64,000 nt of DNA from Chloracidobacterium sp. (GTDB lineage: Bacteria; Acidobacteriota; Blastocatellia; Pyrinomonadales; Pyrinomonadaceae), in NCBI GenBank assembly GCA_016716305.1, contig JADJWP010000002.1:3160501-3224500 (forward strand), read 5' to 3'. The first letter of the stretch is position 1; each line of letters begins with the position of its first letter. The notes beneath the pieces are model-generated. The model ran no database searches and was not told where the DNA came from. It worked only from the letters and a program-made list of their open reading frames with translations. The position numbers and the translations under genes are program-made. Below are positions 1-7,963 of the stretch, piece by piece.

Positions 1-813
1 GCCGGTCAGCCGGACTCCGAACGACGGTTTATCGGTCGGGTTCGGGGTGATGTAATTGATGACACCGCCGATAGTCTGCGGGCCGAATGCTATCTGGCTC
101 GAGCCTTTTAGAACCTCAACCTCGGTGTATCGTTCGATCGGCGGATGATAATACGAGGCATTGTCGCCGTATGGAGCATACGCCAGCGGGACCCCATCCT
201 CGAGAAGCAGCACTTTCGTCGAACGCGTCGGATTCGTTCCACGGATACCGATGTTCGGGCGCAGTCCGAATCCCTCTTCGTCTCGAATCGTCAGCCCGCT
301 GATCTTACGAAGAGCCTCAGAAAAATTGAACACCCGCGAATTTTCAAGTGTTAAGCGATCTAGCCGATCTACCGCTCCAGGAACCTCGTCCAGGCTGCTT
401 ACCGTACCCGCAAGATAGCTCGACGCGATCATCACCTCAGCCGCTATGGGTGTCGGAGAAAGCTCGGTAGTCAATTCTAATGCTGTACCAGCGAGGTATA
501 TTTTGCGTTCAACGGGCGCGAAGCCTTCGGCACGGATCGATAGTATATAACCACCTGGCGGGGCCGAGAATTCGAACCGGCCGTCTGGGTCGCTTGCGGT
601 TTCGAGCCGTGTTGAACGTCCGGCAGAGTAAAGTCTTACACGGGCGCCGGGGATAGATGATCCAAACGTGTCAATTACGCTGCCCTTTAGTCGGGACATC
701 TCTTGCTGACCGAAAAGCGATCCGGCAAACGAAATGACAAGAAAGGCAATCGTCAACAGGCGAGCCAGTCTATTTCGGCGGGCCAGTCGGAAAGGTCGGT
801 GCGGCAGGTTCAT
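1..813 (-). CDS. TonB-dependent receptor, FecA-like (N-terminal part; runs off the window)
   Basis: Outer-membrane receptor that would import an iron chelate (inferred) using TonB energy. Only the first 271 codons are inside the window. They read as a signal peptide (about residues 1-35), a carboxypeptidase-regulatory-like beta-sandwich (about 40-125) and a TonB plug domain (about 140-271). Within the plug, GIRGTNPTRSTKVLLLEDG, the APYGDN segment and FGPQTIGGVINY resemble the FecA/ferric citrate receptor type. ATG at 813 is the first Met of the frame. The promoter just upstream carries a Fur box, which supports an iron-uptake role. The substrate cannot be assigned from this part. The plug identification is firm; iron citrate specificity is a guess. 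Confidence 0.88.
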   Translation of the reverse strand, partial: MNLPHRPFRLARRNRLARLLTIAFLVISFAGSLFGQQEMSRLKGSVIDTFGSSIPGARVRLYSAGRSTRLETASDPDGRFEFSAPPGGYILSIRAEGFAPVERKIYLAGTALELTTELSPTPIAAEVMIASSYLAGTVSSLDEVPGAVDRLDRLTLENSRVFNFSEALRKISGLTIRDEEGFGLRPNIGIRGTNPTRSTKVLLLEDGVPLAYAPYGDNASYYHPPIERYTEVEVLKGSSQIAFGPQTIGGVINYITPNPTDKPSFGVRLTG

Positions 814-823
814 AGATTTCTTA

Positions 824-840
824 TTGAAAATGATTTTCAA
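824..840 (-). promoter_or_regulatory. Fur box (iron-repressor operator)
   Basis: The 17 bp ttgaaaatgattttcaa is a perfect palindrome around one central base. Its core TGAAAATgATTTTCA matches the 7-1-7 Fur consensus TGATAATnATTATCA at 13 of 15 positions (one substitution per arm). It lies between the predicted -10 element and the ATG of the TonB receptor, where a bound repressor would block transcription. Confidence 0.82.
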
Positions 841-848
841 ATGCAATA

Positions 849-877
849 AGAGTATCGTTACACCGATCGCGTGTCAA
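849..877 (-). promoter_or_regulatory. Sigma-70-type promoter of the TonB receptor gene
   Basis: On the minus strand TTGACA (877-872) is followed after exactly 17 bp by TACTCT (854-849). The Fur box begins 8 bp downstream of the -10 element, so it would cover the transcription start. Confidence 0.7.
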
Positions 878-961
878 AGCCGGCAATAAAGATTTTCAGC
901 GTAAACAAAAAAGGCCGCCCGCGAACGAACGGCACTGGACTCAAATTTGATCGGTCTGATG

Positions 962-1756
962 CTATTTACCCGTGAAGACCGGCGGACGCTTTTCAAAAAA
1001 AGCTGCGACACCTTCGCCAAAATCGGATGACCGTCCGGATTCCAGCTGTCGATCGGCTTCTAGATCCATTTGCTGCCGTAGATTATTTGAGAAGGTCGAG
1101 TTCATCAATTGTTTGATCCGGCCGATCGAGCCGGTCGGTCCTGATGCAAGTCTAGCGGCGAGGGCGAAGGTTTCTGATGTGAGTTCCGACGGAGCCACGA
1201 CGCGGTTGATCATGCCGATGGCCGCGGCGCGTTTTGCATCGATCGACCCACCGGTCATGAAGAGTTCTGCGGCCAGCTTTTCACCGATCGCACGCGGTAG
1301 AAAAAAAGTCCCGCCACAGTCGGGGGAGAGTCCGATTCGGACAAAAGCTTCGTTGAAGGTCGCGTCTTCTGCAGCTATCACGAGGTCGCAGGCAAGGGCA
1401 AAGTTGGTGCCGGCACCTGCACAAACTCCGTTTACGGCAGCAATGAACGGAATGGGCGTTTCGCGGATCAGGGCAATGACGTCATGCAGGGCCTTAAGCG
1501 GCGTATCGAGAAATGTCTCGATCTTACCTTCTTTTTCGCCGAGGGCCTTCATTTCACGAAGGTCTCCGCCTGAACAAAATGCGCGTCCCGCTCCGGTTAG
1601 TATGATCGCACGCGAATTTTCGCGAATCGCAAGTTCGATCGCGGAGCGAAGATCCTGAGACAATTGAAGCGAAAGGGCATTCAGGGCGTCCGGGCGGTTC
1701 ATTGTGATCGTCGCGACCGCGTCCGATCGTTGATAATCAACAGTTTCAAAATTCAT
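962..1756 (-). CDS. Enoyl-CoA hydratase/isomerase family protein
   Basis: Crotonase-fold enzyme, probably hydrating or isomerising an acyl-CoA in fatty acid or related degradation; the substrate cannot be told. 264 residues from the ATG at 1756, usual for the family. Visible are ALNALS near the N-terminus, the oxyanion-hole region GAGRAFCSGGDLREM, and AAVNGVCAGAGTNFALACD around the second oxyanion-hole Gly. The GLSPDCGGTFFLPR segment is typical and places an acidic residue near the usual catalytic position. An in-frame GTG at 1786 would add ten residues, but the family pattern favours the ATG; neither start has a clear ribosome site. It is the last gene of a minus-strand run, 33 bp after the zinc ribbon gene. 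Confidence 0.9.
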   Translation of the reverse strand: MNFETVDYQRSDAVATITMNRPDALNALSLQLSQDLRSAIELAIRENSRAIILTGAGRAFCSGGDLREMKALGEKEGKIETFLDTPLKALHDVIALIRETPIPFIAAVNGVCAGAGTNFALACDLVIAAEDATFNEAFVRIGLSPDCGGTFFLPRAIGEKLAAELFMTGGSIDAKRAAAIGMINRVVAPSELTSETFALAARLASGPTGSIGRIKQLMNSTFSNNLRQQMDLEADRQLESGRSSDFGEGVAAFFEKRPPVFTGK

Positions 1757-1789
1757 ATCAGAAAGGAATTGAGTTTCTTTTGTCACGGT

Positions 1790-2071
1790 TCACGCAAAGC
1801 GCGCTCGCGAACGGCTGGCTTCGTGACATTCGCGACAAAGTATTGTCCTGCCGACCTTGGGCTGAAATGGCACCTGATCGTGTTTCCCGCAATGGTCACA
1901 TACGATCTCGAACTTGGCCGGAGCATCCTCGCCAACAGCGGCCTTTTTAGAACGGCATTTTCCGCATCTCTGCGGCGGCATCATATTGCGCTGATAGAAT
2001 ACCTCCTGCTCTTTTTCGGTAAATAAAAACGATTCTTTGCACTGAACGCAAACGGTCTCGATATCCGGCAT
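1790..2071 (-). CDS. Small two-zinc-ribbon protein (CxxC-x17-CxxC type)
   Basis: A 93-residue protein with two zinc-ribbon modules. The first is CVQC...CGKC, followed by basic residues. The second is CDHC, 17 residues, then CREC, matching the small CxxC-x17-CxxC family. Such proteins may bind nucleic acid or partner proteins; no function is established here. I start it at the ATG at 2071 because AGGAGA lies about 9 bp upstream; the longer reading frame to 2143 has no such site. It sits between an HDAC-like enzyme and an enoyl-CoA hydratase, all in the same direction. Confidence 0.78.
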   Translation of the reverse strand: MPDIETVCVQCKESFLFTEKEQEVFYQRNMMPPQRCGKCRSKKAAVGEDAPAKFEIVCDHCGKHDQVPFQPKVGRTILCRECHEASRSRARFA

Positions 2072-2146
2072 TGCAGTATCTCCTGTTCGAAAACTATCCT
2101 TTTGACGTTTTCCGAATGTTACCACATAACGCCGGGCGGACAAGAA

Positions 2147-3094
2147 CTAGTTTGCGGCATTCAGTTCGATCACGTGTTCGTGAACGGTTTGGCCGAGCGT
2201 CTCAAGATTGTAGCCGCCCTCGAGGCACGAGACCAATCGGCCTTGACATGCCTCGTCCGCCCAGTCCAGAACTATTCGGGTCATCGATCTGAAATCGGGA
2301 TCTTCGAGCTGAAGTTGTCCGAGCGGATCTGACCGATGAGCGTCGAACCCCGCTGAAACAAAGATCATGTCTGGAGTGAATCTTGAGGATATCTCGCCGA
2401 TCGCGGCCTCGAATGCGGAGAGTTGATCTTCCGGTTGAGTAAATGCTTTGACGGGCAGGTTAAGAGTCGAACCGAGGCCTCTTGCGTGTCCTGTTTCACC
2501 CCGTGACCCTGTGCCCGGATACCACGGATACTGGTGCATCGAGAAAAAGAAGACGCTTGGGTCGGTGTAAAAAATACCCTGTGTTCCGTTACCGTGATGT
2601 ACATCCCAATCGATCACGGCGATACGTTCGATCTCCTTATATCTGTTCTGCGCATAACGCGCGGCGATAGCGACATTGTTGAATATACAGAAGCCCATTG
2701 AATGTTCTGCAGTTGCGTGATGTCCGGGCGGCCGAGCTGCAACAAACGCATTTGAAACAGTTCCGCTCATGACCGCATCGACCGCAGCGATCGCACCACC
2801 CGCCGCATAAAGTGCTGCATCGAACGATCTCATTGAGATCGTCGTGTCAGCATCGAGACGCTCAAGTCCGTGCTCGAACGCGCCTTCGCTACGCTTAAAA
2901 TTGTCTTTGCTGTGTGCCGCTAGAACCGAGCCCTGTGATGCTCTATCGGGTATTATCTCCAGCATGTTGTTCCATAGTTCGACGTCTGCCTTCAATGATT
3001 CGATCACCGCTTTATAACGTGCTGGTGTCTCTGGATGCCCGTAGCCTGTATCGTGCTTTTCGTAAATTGGATGGTGAACAATCGCCGTAGTCAT
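2147..3094 (-). CDS. Histone deacetylase family protein (AcuC / acetylpolyamine amidohydrolase type)
   Basis: Zinc hydrolase of the arginase/deacetylase fold that removes acetyl groups from lysine side chains or small amines. 315 residues, full length. Family motifs are RPPGHHA (tandem catalytic His), DWDVHHGNGTQ (zinc Asp and His), SAGFDAHRSDPLG (second zinc Asp) and GGYNLETL (substrate-binding Gly/Tyr region). The N-terminus HPIYEKHDTGYGHPETPARY is the usual entry loop. In bacteria these proteins deacetylate acetyl-CoA synthetase (AcuC) or acetylpolyamines. The enoyl-CoA hydratase in the same run would fit an acyl-CoA link, but that is inference. Confidence 0.93.
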   Translation of the reverse strand: MTTAIVHHPIYEKHDTGYGHPETPARYKAVIESLKADVELWNNMLEIIPDRASQGSVLAAHSKDNFKRSEGAFEHGLERLDADTTISMRSFDAALYAAGGAIAAVDAVMSGTVSNAFVAARPPGHHATAEHSMGFCIFNNVAIAARYAQNRYKEIERIAVIDWDVHHGNGTQGIFYTDPSVFFFSMHQYPWYPGTGSRGETGHARGLGSTLNLPVKAFTQPEDQLSAFEAAIGEISSRFTPDMIFVSAGFDAHRSDPLGQLQLEDPDFRSMTRIVLDWADEACQGRLVSCLEGGYNLETLGQTVHEHVIELNAAN

Positions 3095-3211
3095 ATTATG
3101 AATTTAGCACATCGATGCAGGCGGCGGCCGATATGGGATAACTGCCGCTAACGATGATCTGCGGTCGCGGATAATAACCGGATTTAACGGATCGCACCCA
3201 TCATCGACAGA

Positions 3212-4363
3212 TCAAATAAATGCAGTTTCGTGAAGCAATTCGCCTTTTTCGAACCGGTCGAGTGAAAGCATCGAGACATCGAGAAACTCGGCACGTCCGT
3301 TAAGGATGATCTCGGCAAGGGCACGGCCGGTCGCGGGCGAATGCATTACGCCATGGCCTGAAAACCCGTTGGCAAAATATAGGCCCTCGATGTCGCAGCC
3401 ACCAAGTATCGCGTGGTGATCCGGCGTTGTTTCATACAGGCCGACACGGCATTTTTCCCGAATGACATTGGTTTCGTACAGCCATGGTGCTCGTTCTCTC
3501 GCCTTTTCCCTGATCGTCTCGACGAATCGGTCATCAAGATCACGATTGAAGGATGGCGGTTCATCGGGATCCGGATATGCGAACATAAGTTCATGCGTCG
3601 AATCTCTCGCCGGGCGAAAATGAAATCCGGTTCCGAGGTCGATGACCATTGGGAGTTTCTTTGCAAAAGGCCGATCCGACCTTGCCCAGACTATTTGCCG
3701 GCGCATCGGTTCGACGGGAAGATCAACGCCGGCCGTCGCAGCAAGCAGTTTTGCCCAGGCTCCGGTACAAAGGACCGCTCTTTCGCAAGTGATGCGGCCC
3801 TGGTCAGTCTCGACGCCGATGATCTTGTTGTCTTTGACAATTATCTTCGTGACCTGTGTGCCAAAGCGAATTTGAGAGCCGCTCCGCAGGGCTCCTTTGG
3901 TGAATCCCTCCATTACGGCAAGCGGATCGATGAAGCCATCGTTAGCTCCGAAGCTGCCGCCGAGAATATCGTCACAGTTCATCCCAGGTACGAGCTCGCG
4001 GATCCTTTCGCGATTGACCAGACCGATATCACGTACTCCGAGCGATCGTTGTGTTTCGACATTGCGTCGAAGGTATTCGAGCTGATCGTCAGTCGTCGCA
4101 AAAAAGAGGTATCCTCTCGGCTGATAGCCGCATTCGTGATGCCACCGGCGAAAGAAGCTGAGCGAATAGACCGACATCAGTATGTTGATCTCAGTCTCAA
4201 ACTGAGCGCGCACTCCGCCGGTGGCAGCACCGGTCGATCCGAGGCCCTGTACCGTCTCGCGTTCCAGGATCAAAACGTCCGTTGCCCCGCGTTCCGTTAG
4301 ATGATAGGCGACGCTCGCGCCAACAACACCAGCTCCGATGATGACGGTTCCTGCATTCACCAT
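3212..4363 (-). CDS. FAD-dependent amino acid oxidase/dehydrogenase (DAO family, sarcosine-oxidase-beta-like)
   Basis: Flavoenzyme expected to oxidise an N-methyl or free amino acid. 383 residues from ATG 4363; a TTG six bases further upstream is the only longer start. The N-terminus has the dinucleotide-binding signature VIIGAGVVGASVAYHL followed by the acidic end of beta 2 (LILERE). GSTGAATGG and the C-terminal GLYETTPDHHAILGG and NGFSGHGVMHSPATG are typical of sarcosine oxidase beta/proline dehydrogenase-like members. The covalent-flavin cysteine of monomeric sarcosine oxidase cannot be placed confidently. Divergent from mpl; 117 bp before the HDAC-like gene, so co-transcription is possible. 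Substrate unknown. Confidence 0.88.
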   Translation of the reverse strand: MVNAGTVIIGAGVVGASVAYHLTERGATDVLILERETVQGLGSTGAATGGVRAQFETEINILMSVYSLSFFRRWHHECGYQPRGYLFFATTDDQLEYLRRNVETQRSLGVRDIGLVNRERIRELVPGMNCDDILGGSFGANDGFIDPLAVMEGFTKGALRSGSQIRFGTQVTKIIVKDNKIIGVETDQGRITCERAVLCTGAWAKLLAATAGVDLPVEPMRRQIVWARSDRPFAKKLPMVIDLGTGFHFRPARDSTHELMFAYPDPDEPPSFNRDLDDRFVETIREKARERAPWLYETNVIREKCRVGLYETTPDHHAILGGCDIEGLYFANGFSGHGVMHSPATGRALAEIILNGRAEFLDVSMLSLDRFEKGELLHETAFI

Positions 4364-4469
4364 TTCCAAATAAAACTATATGATGCTTCGTTTCTAATCA
4401 AACGTCGTTCGAATCTCGGCGTTTTTGCAATTTCCAACGCGCTAATCGACAATAAGTTTTCTCTTCACT

Positions 4470-5876
4470 ATGCATTATCATCTCATTGGAATTTGCGGGA
4501 CGGCGATGGCTTCGCTTGCCGGGATGCTGCAGGCTAGCGGGCATCGCGTTACGGGTTCGGATCAAAACGTCTACCCGCCGATGTCTACGCAACTCGAATC
4601 GCTCGGAATTGAGATCCTAAATGGATATAGAGCCGAAAATGCGGATATCGGAGCAGATTGCGTCGTTGTCGGCAATGCGATTTCGCGAGGCAACCCCGAA
4701 CTCGAAGAGGTTCTGAAGCGCAAGATCGTATACCGCTCACAGGCGGAGATCGTTAAGGAGCTATTCATTCGCGGTAAGCGTTCGCTGGTGGTTGCCGGAA
4801 CTCACGGAAAAACAACGACTACGAGTATCGCTACATGGGTATGTGACGTCGGCGGCCTGGATCCCGGCTTTCTTGTCGGCGGCGTTGTTCAGAATTTCGG
4901 CGCAAGCTTTCGCGTTACAGAAAGTGAGTTCTTTGTCATTGAGGGAGACGAATATGACACTGCATACTTCGACAAAAAACCGAAGTTCATGCATTACCTC
5001 CCCGAGATCGCGATCGTCAACAACATCGAATTCGATCACGCTGATATTTATCGCGATCTTTATGAGATCAAATTCCAATTCTCGCGCTTGATGAACCTTG
5101 TACCAGGAAATGGACGCCTTATCTGCGGCGTCGATTCGCCCGTTGTGAGGGAAGTGCTCAACGAGATGCAGGGCAAACTCTTCACGCAGGTCGAGACCTT
5201 CGGCCTTTCGGATGACGCGAAGTGGCAGGCCCGATACATCGATTTCACCGGCGACTTGACGCGATTCACCGTTTTCAAAGACGCCAGCAGTTGGGGCGAA
5301 TTCGAAACGCATTTGATCGGCGAGTTCAACGTCCGCAATTCTCTTGCCGTTATCATAGCGGCGGATGCTTGGGGTATCTCGAAAGAGAAGATCCAAAAGG
5401 CGTTTGACACATTCAGATCAGTAAAGCGGCGGATGGAGGTGCGCGGTACGATCGCGGGGGTAACGGTGATCGACGATTTCGCCCATCATCCAACGGCAGT
5501 CGAGGAGACGTTGAAAGCCCTTCGTATTAAGTATGACGGCCGACGGCTGATCGCGGTTTTTGAACCGCGTTCATGGTCGTCGCGGCTTGCAGTGTTTCAG
5601 GAACCGTATTCAAAAGCGTTCTCTTATGCCGATCATGTGATCATTTCTGGCGTCTATAACACTTCGAAGGCAAGCGAACTTGGCAAAGTGCTCGATGTCA
5701 GTGAACTCGTCAAGGACATCGAACTTCAGGGCAAGAGGGCGTTTTCCTATCCTGATGCCGACTCGATCGTCGAACATCTGAAACCCGAACTCCGCGAGGG
5801 TGATGTCGTGGCGATCATGTCGAACGGCGGTTTCGGCGGGATCCACGAAAAGATACTCGATGTCCTTCGCGCTTAA
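4470..5876 (+). CDS. mpl: UDP-N-acetylmuramate:L-alanyl-gamma-D-glutamyl-meso-diaminopimelate ligase
   Basis: Cytoplasmic Mur-ligase-family enzyme that recycles cell wall tripeptide by joining it to UDP-MurNAc with ATP. 468 residues. HLIGICGTAMASLAGML is the characteristic Mpl/MurC N-terminus, GTHGKTTTTS is the Mur ATP-binding loop, EGDEYDTAYFDKKPKF is the Mpl signature region, and DDFAHHPTAVEETL is the C-terminal Mur ligase segment. The Mpl-specific EGDEYD and KPKF pattern separates it from MurC. It implies a meso-diaminopimelate type peptidoglycan and a recycling route. It is divergent from the FAD oxidase gene. Confidence 0.95.
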   Translation: MHYHLIGICGTAMASLAGMLQASGHRVTGSDQNVYPPMSTQLESLGIEILNGYRAENADIGADCVVVGNAISRGNPELEEVLKRKIVYRSQAEIVKELFIRGKRSLVVAGTHGKTTTTSIATWVCDVGGLDPGFLVGGVVQNFGASFRVTESEFFVIEGDEYDTAYFDKKPKFMHYLPEIAIVNNIEFDHADIYRDLYEIKFQFSRLMNLVPGNGRLICGVDSPVVREVLNEMQGKLFTQVETFGLSDDAKWQARYIDFTGDLTRFTVFKDASSWGEFETHLIGEFNVRNSLAVIIAADAWGISKEKIQKAFDTFRSVKRRMEVRGTIAGVTVIDDFAHHPTAVEETLKALRIKYDGRRLIAVFEPRSWSSRLAVFQEPYSKAFSYADHVIISGVYNTSKASELGKVLDVSELVKDIELQGKRAFSYPDADSIVEHLKPELREGDVVAIMSNGGFGGIHEKILDVLRA

Positions 5877-5903
5877 GGGTATGCATTCGGTCCAGGTAGG
5901 CCT

Positions 5904-6452
5904 ATGGGCGGTTTTCACAAGATCCCGAGCGGGCTGAAGATACTGATGATCGAGATGGTAGCGGTCTTCTTTTTTCCCATAACCATTGCAGGGATAGCGA
6001 ATCAGGTAAGCCATGGACTCTTTCCGGATCGGTATGAACTTCAGGGCACCGAAGACTGGATAATGGCCTTTGTCGGGCCGCTGTTCGTGACATGGGTCCT
6101 TTACGATATTTTCCGGCCGAGGGTCAAAGACCAAATCTGGGGTATATTTTTTCGGGTGAAGTTCAGATTCTGCAGTACGCATCCGTCCTACGTGTTGATC
6201 GATCTGATTACGATCATCTTTACCGTTTTATTTTTGGTCGTTGGCCGGGCAGGAGAATTTGATACAGGCGGCTGGTGGTTAATTCCGGCAACCGCGGTGT
6301 GCATTCCTGTCGTCCGCCTATTGGCTTGGTACGTTTTCGGCTTTAGGATCCAGGACACTGAAACGTACGATGCCTATCAGCCTGCTTTATGGGTGTTTTG
6401 CATTTTTGCATTAATATTTGGAGGAGGATCGGCCGTAGTCTTTTTAACTTAG
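5904..6452 (+). CDS. Hypothetical membrane protein, about four helices
   Basis: 182 residues, not recognised. Hydrophobic segments lie at about residues 13-32, 47-66, 95-115 and 125-145, with another at 162-180, giving four or five membrane spans. Loops are short and basic (FRPRVKDQ, FFRVKFR), with no motif I can name. It follows mpl by 27 bp on the same strand and may share its transcript. The ATG has no clear ribosome site. Confidence 0.7.
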   Translation: MGGFHKIPSGLKILMIEMVAVFFFPITIAGIANQVSHGLFPDRYELQGTEDWIMAFVGPLFVTWVLYDIFRPRVKDQIWGIFFRVKFRFCSTHPSYVLIDLITIIFTVLFLVVGRAGEFDTGGWWLIPATAVCIPVVRLLAWYVFGFRIQDTETYDAYQPALWVFCIFALIFGGGSAVVFLT

Positions 6453-6542
6453 ACTCGGAAGCAGGAAACTGAAAAATGAGTCGGTCAAAAACCCGTATAC
6501 AACGAGTTCTCTGCGGTCTGTAAAAGAAGCAACCCTGATCAC

Positions 6543-6995
6543 ATGCCTTCATGTAAAGTCGAAGAGATCATTCCGGCATCGGCACAACGCGTTTTTGATC
6601 TTGTTCACGATTATGAACGCAGATTGGAGTGGGATACGCTCCTTCGCGCAGCATACATCGAACCTCCATTCAAAGCGGCGGACAAAGATGTTGTGACGGT
6701 ATGCAAGGGCCGGTGGATGGTAGGCGGCATTGCAATGCGGACGGTATACGTCAGCTTTCGCCCGGGTCGAACCGCGGCCGTCAGGCTGCTGGATCCAGTT
6801 TTATTTTTTGAGACCTTCGCCGCAAGCATCCGACATTTTGATATCGAGCACGGCGGCTCGACCGTGATCTATCATTTCAACTTCACTTCGCGACCGCAAT
6901 TCCTCAGACCGGTCCTCGATCCTTTGATGATGCTCGTCCTCAGGGCTGAGACACGAAAGCGACTTCGATCGCTGCGACGATATTTCACAGCATAA
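6543..6995 (+). CDS. SRPBCC-family (START/polyketide-cyclase-like) protein
   Basis: 150 residues with the pattern of the SRPBCC ligand-binding fold: an opening strand CKVEEIIPASAQRVFDLVHDYERRLEWD, a central run of strands, and a long C-terminal helix (LRAETRKRLRSLRRYF). The opening strand plus helix, with a Trp near residue 30, is the usual SRPBCC signature. Members bind hydrophobic ligands or act as cyclases, but none can be predicted here. It stands alone between the membrane protein and a 530-base gene-free stretch. Confidence 0.75.
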   Translation: MPSCKVEEIIPASAQRVFDLVHDYERRLEWDTLLRAAYIEPPFKAADKDVVTVCKGRWMVGGIAMRTVYVSFRPGRTAAVRLLDPVLFFETFAASIRHFDIEHGGSTVIYHFNFTSRPQFLRPVLDPLMMLVLRAETRKRLRSLRRYFTA

Positions 6996-7525
6996 GAGCC
7001 TTCGTTCGTTGCTGAGATTTTCATTGAATATTTCTCGGTGAGAATGTCTTTCGAGTTTCACCGTCCAGCAGCGAACGCGTAGAGCAGACGCGGTCGTTGG
7101 GCATCTCGAACCTCGGTGAGAAGCGGTCAAAGTGCGGGGTCGATCGTGCACTAATCCATGGGGTCGCGAATTTGATCGCGAATTTCGATGATCAAATTTT
7201 CAGATTCTCGTTAGTGCTTCCGACAATAGAATTAACACCGTTGGAACGCCAAAATGACCAAAACAAAACATCTTGCCTAATTTCGGCAAAACGTGCATAC
7301 TTTTTCTTGATTTTTTGGCTCTCGACAGTATCTCGACAGATGCGCCCGTCCGGTATTTTTGAGCGACGCTTTTTCGGTTCGGTATGGAGAGTTTGGTTTT
7401 GGGACACGAAGCACTTTGATTTTTTAGAGTAGGGCGCGTCGCTGCGTTATCGGAAAGTTCGGTAGAGCGTTTTCCACTTGACCTGCCTTCTTTGCTTCTT
7501 TTGGACAAAAAGTAAATAGAGGAAA
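6996..7525 (+). other. Gene-free 530 bp stretch upstream of the RNA-binding protein gene
   Basis: I see no convincing coding frame here. It holds a 9 bp perfect inverted repeat (aatttgatc at 7169-7177 and gatcaaatt at 7190-7198), a short direct repeat (ctcgaca at 7321 and again at 7333), and many T/A-rich runs between 7280 and 7440. RRM genes of this kind are often cold-regulated with a long leader, so part of it may be untranslated leader, but I found no clear promoter. Confidence 0.4.
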
Positions 7526-7870
7526 ATGAGTAATAAACTATACGTCGGAAATCTGTCTTTTCGCGTGACCAGCGAGGACCTGCATGATCATTTTGCGACA
7601 GCCGGAACGGTCGAATCCGCAAATGTCGTCTTTGACCGGGAGACCGGACGCTCACGAGGATTCGGTTTCGTCGAAATGGCAAGCGAGGACGATGCGAACA
7701 GCGCGATAGCACAGTTTAACGGTACTGAATATGACGGCCGGAATATGGTTGTGAACGAAGCCCGTCCGCGTGAGGACCGCGGAAGCGGCGGTGGGGGCGG
7801 CCGCAGAGGCGGCGGCGGTGGTTACGGCGGCGGAGGCGGTTACGGCGGCGGAGGCGGAGGCCGTTGGTAA
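7526..7870 (+). CDS. RNA-binding protein with one RRM and a glycine-rich tail
   Basis: Single-stranded RNA-binding protein, 114 residues, of the bacterial/cyanobacterial Rbp type. RNP2 is LYVGNL (residues 4-9) and RNP1 is RGFGFVEM (about 43-50), both with the aromatic residues that stack on bases. The tail from about residue 86 is almost only Gly, Arg and Tyr (RGSGGGGGRRGGGGGYGG), like glycine-rich cold-response proteins. Ribosome site AGAGGAAA lies just before the ATG. The tail contains an exact 18 bp tandem duplication. A terminator follows. Family members act as RNA chaperones in cold or mRNA localisation; the role here is inferred. Confidence 0.93.
   Translation: MSNKLYVGNLSFRVTSEDLHDHFATAGTVESANVVFDRETGRSRGFGFVEMASEDDANSAIAQFNGTEYDGRNMVVNEARPREDRGSGGGGGRRGGGGGYGGGGGYGGGGGGRW
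7820..7855 (+). repeat. 18 bp perfect tandem duplication in the glycine-rich tail
   Basis: ggttacggcggcggaggc is present twice without a gap (7820-7837 and 7838-7855). It encodes two identical six-residue GYGGGG units, so the tail can change length by slippage. Confidence 0.85.
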
Positions 7871-7906
7871 TATCGTAGCGAGCCTAGCGATAGAGCAAAA
7901 CGAGCG

Positions 7907-7944
7907 AAAGGCAGATCAGCCATCACGGCTTTTCTGCCTTTTTC
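7907..7944 (+). terminator. Intrinsic terminator after the RRM gene
   Basis: Stem aaaggcaga (7907-7915) pairs with tctgccttt (7933-7941), and a T run continues to 7943. It lies between convergent genes and could also stop dacB read-through less efficiently. Confidence 0.75.
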
Positions 7945-7963
7945 GTTTCTCCGGTTTGGACGC

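Noticed and set aside
972..1658. 228-residue frame opposite the enoyl-CoA hydratase gene
   Set aside because: Antisense shadow; composition is arginine/serine rich without motifs, and the opposite strand encodes a full crotonase.
7200..7712. 170-residue minus frame opposite the RRM gene
   Set aside because: No family motif; overlaps the RRM coding region and its ribosome site.
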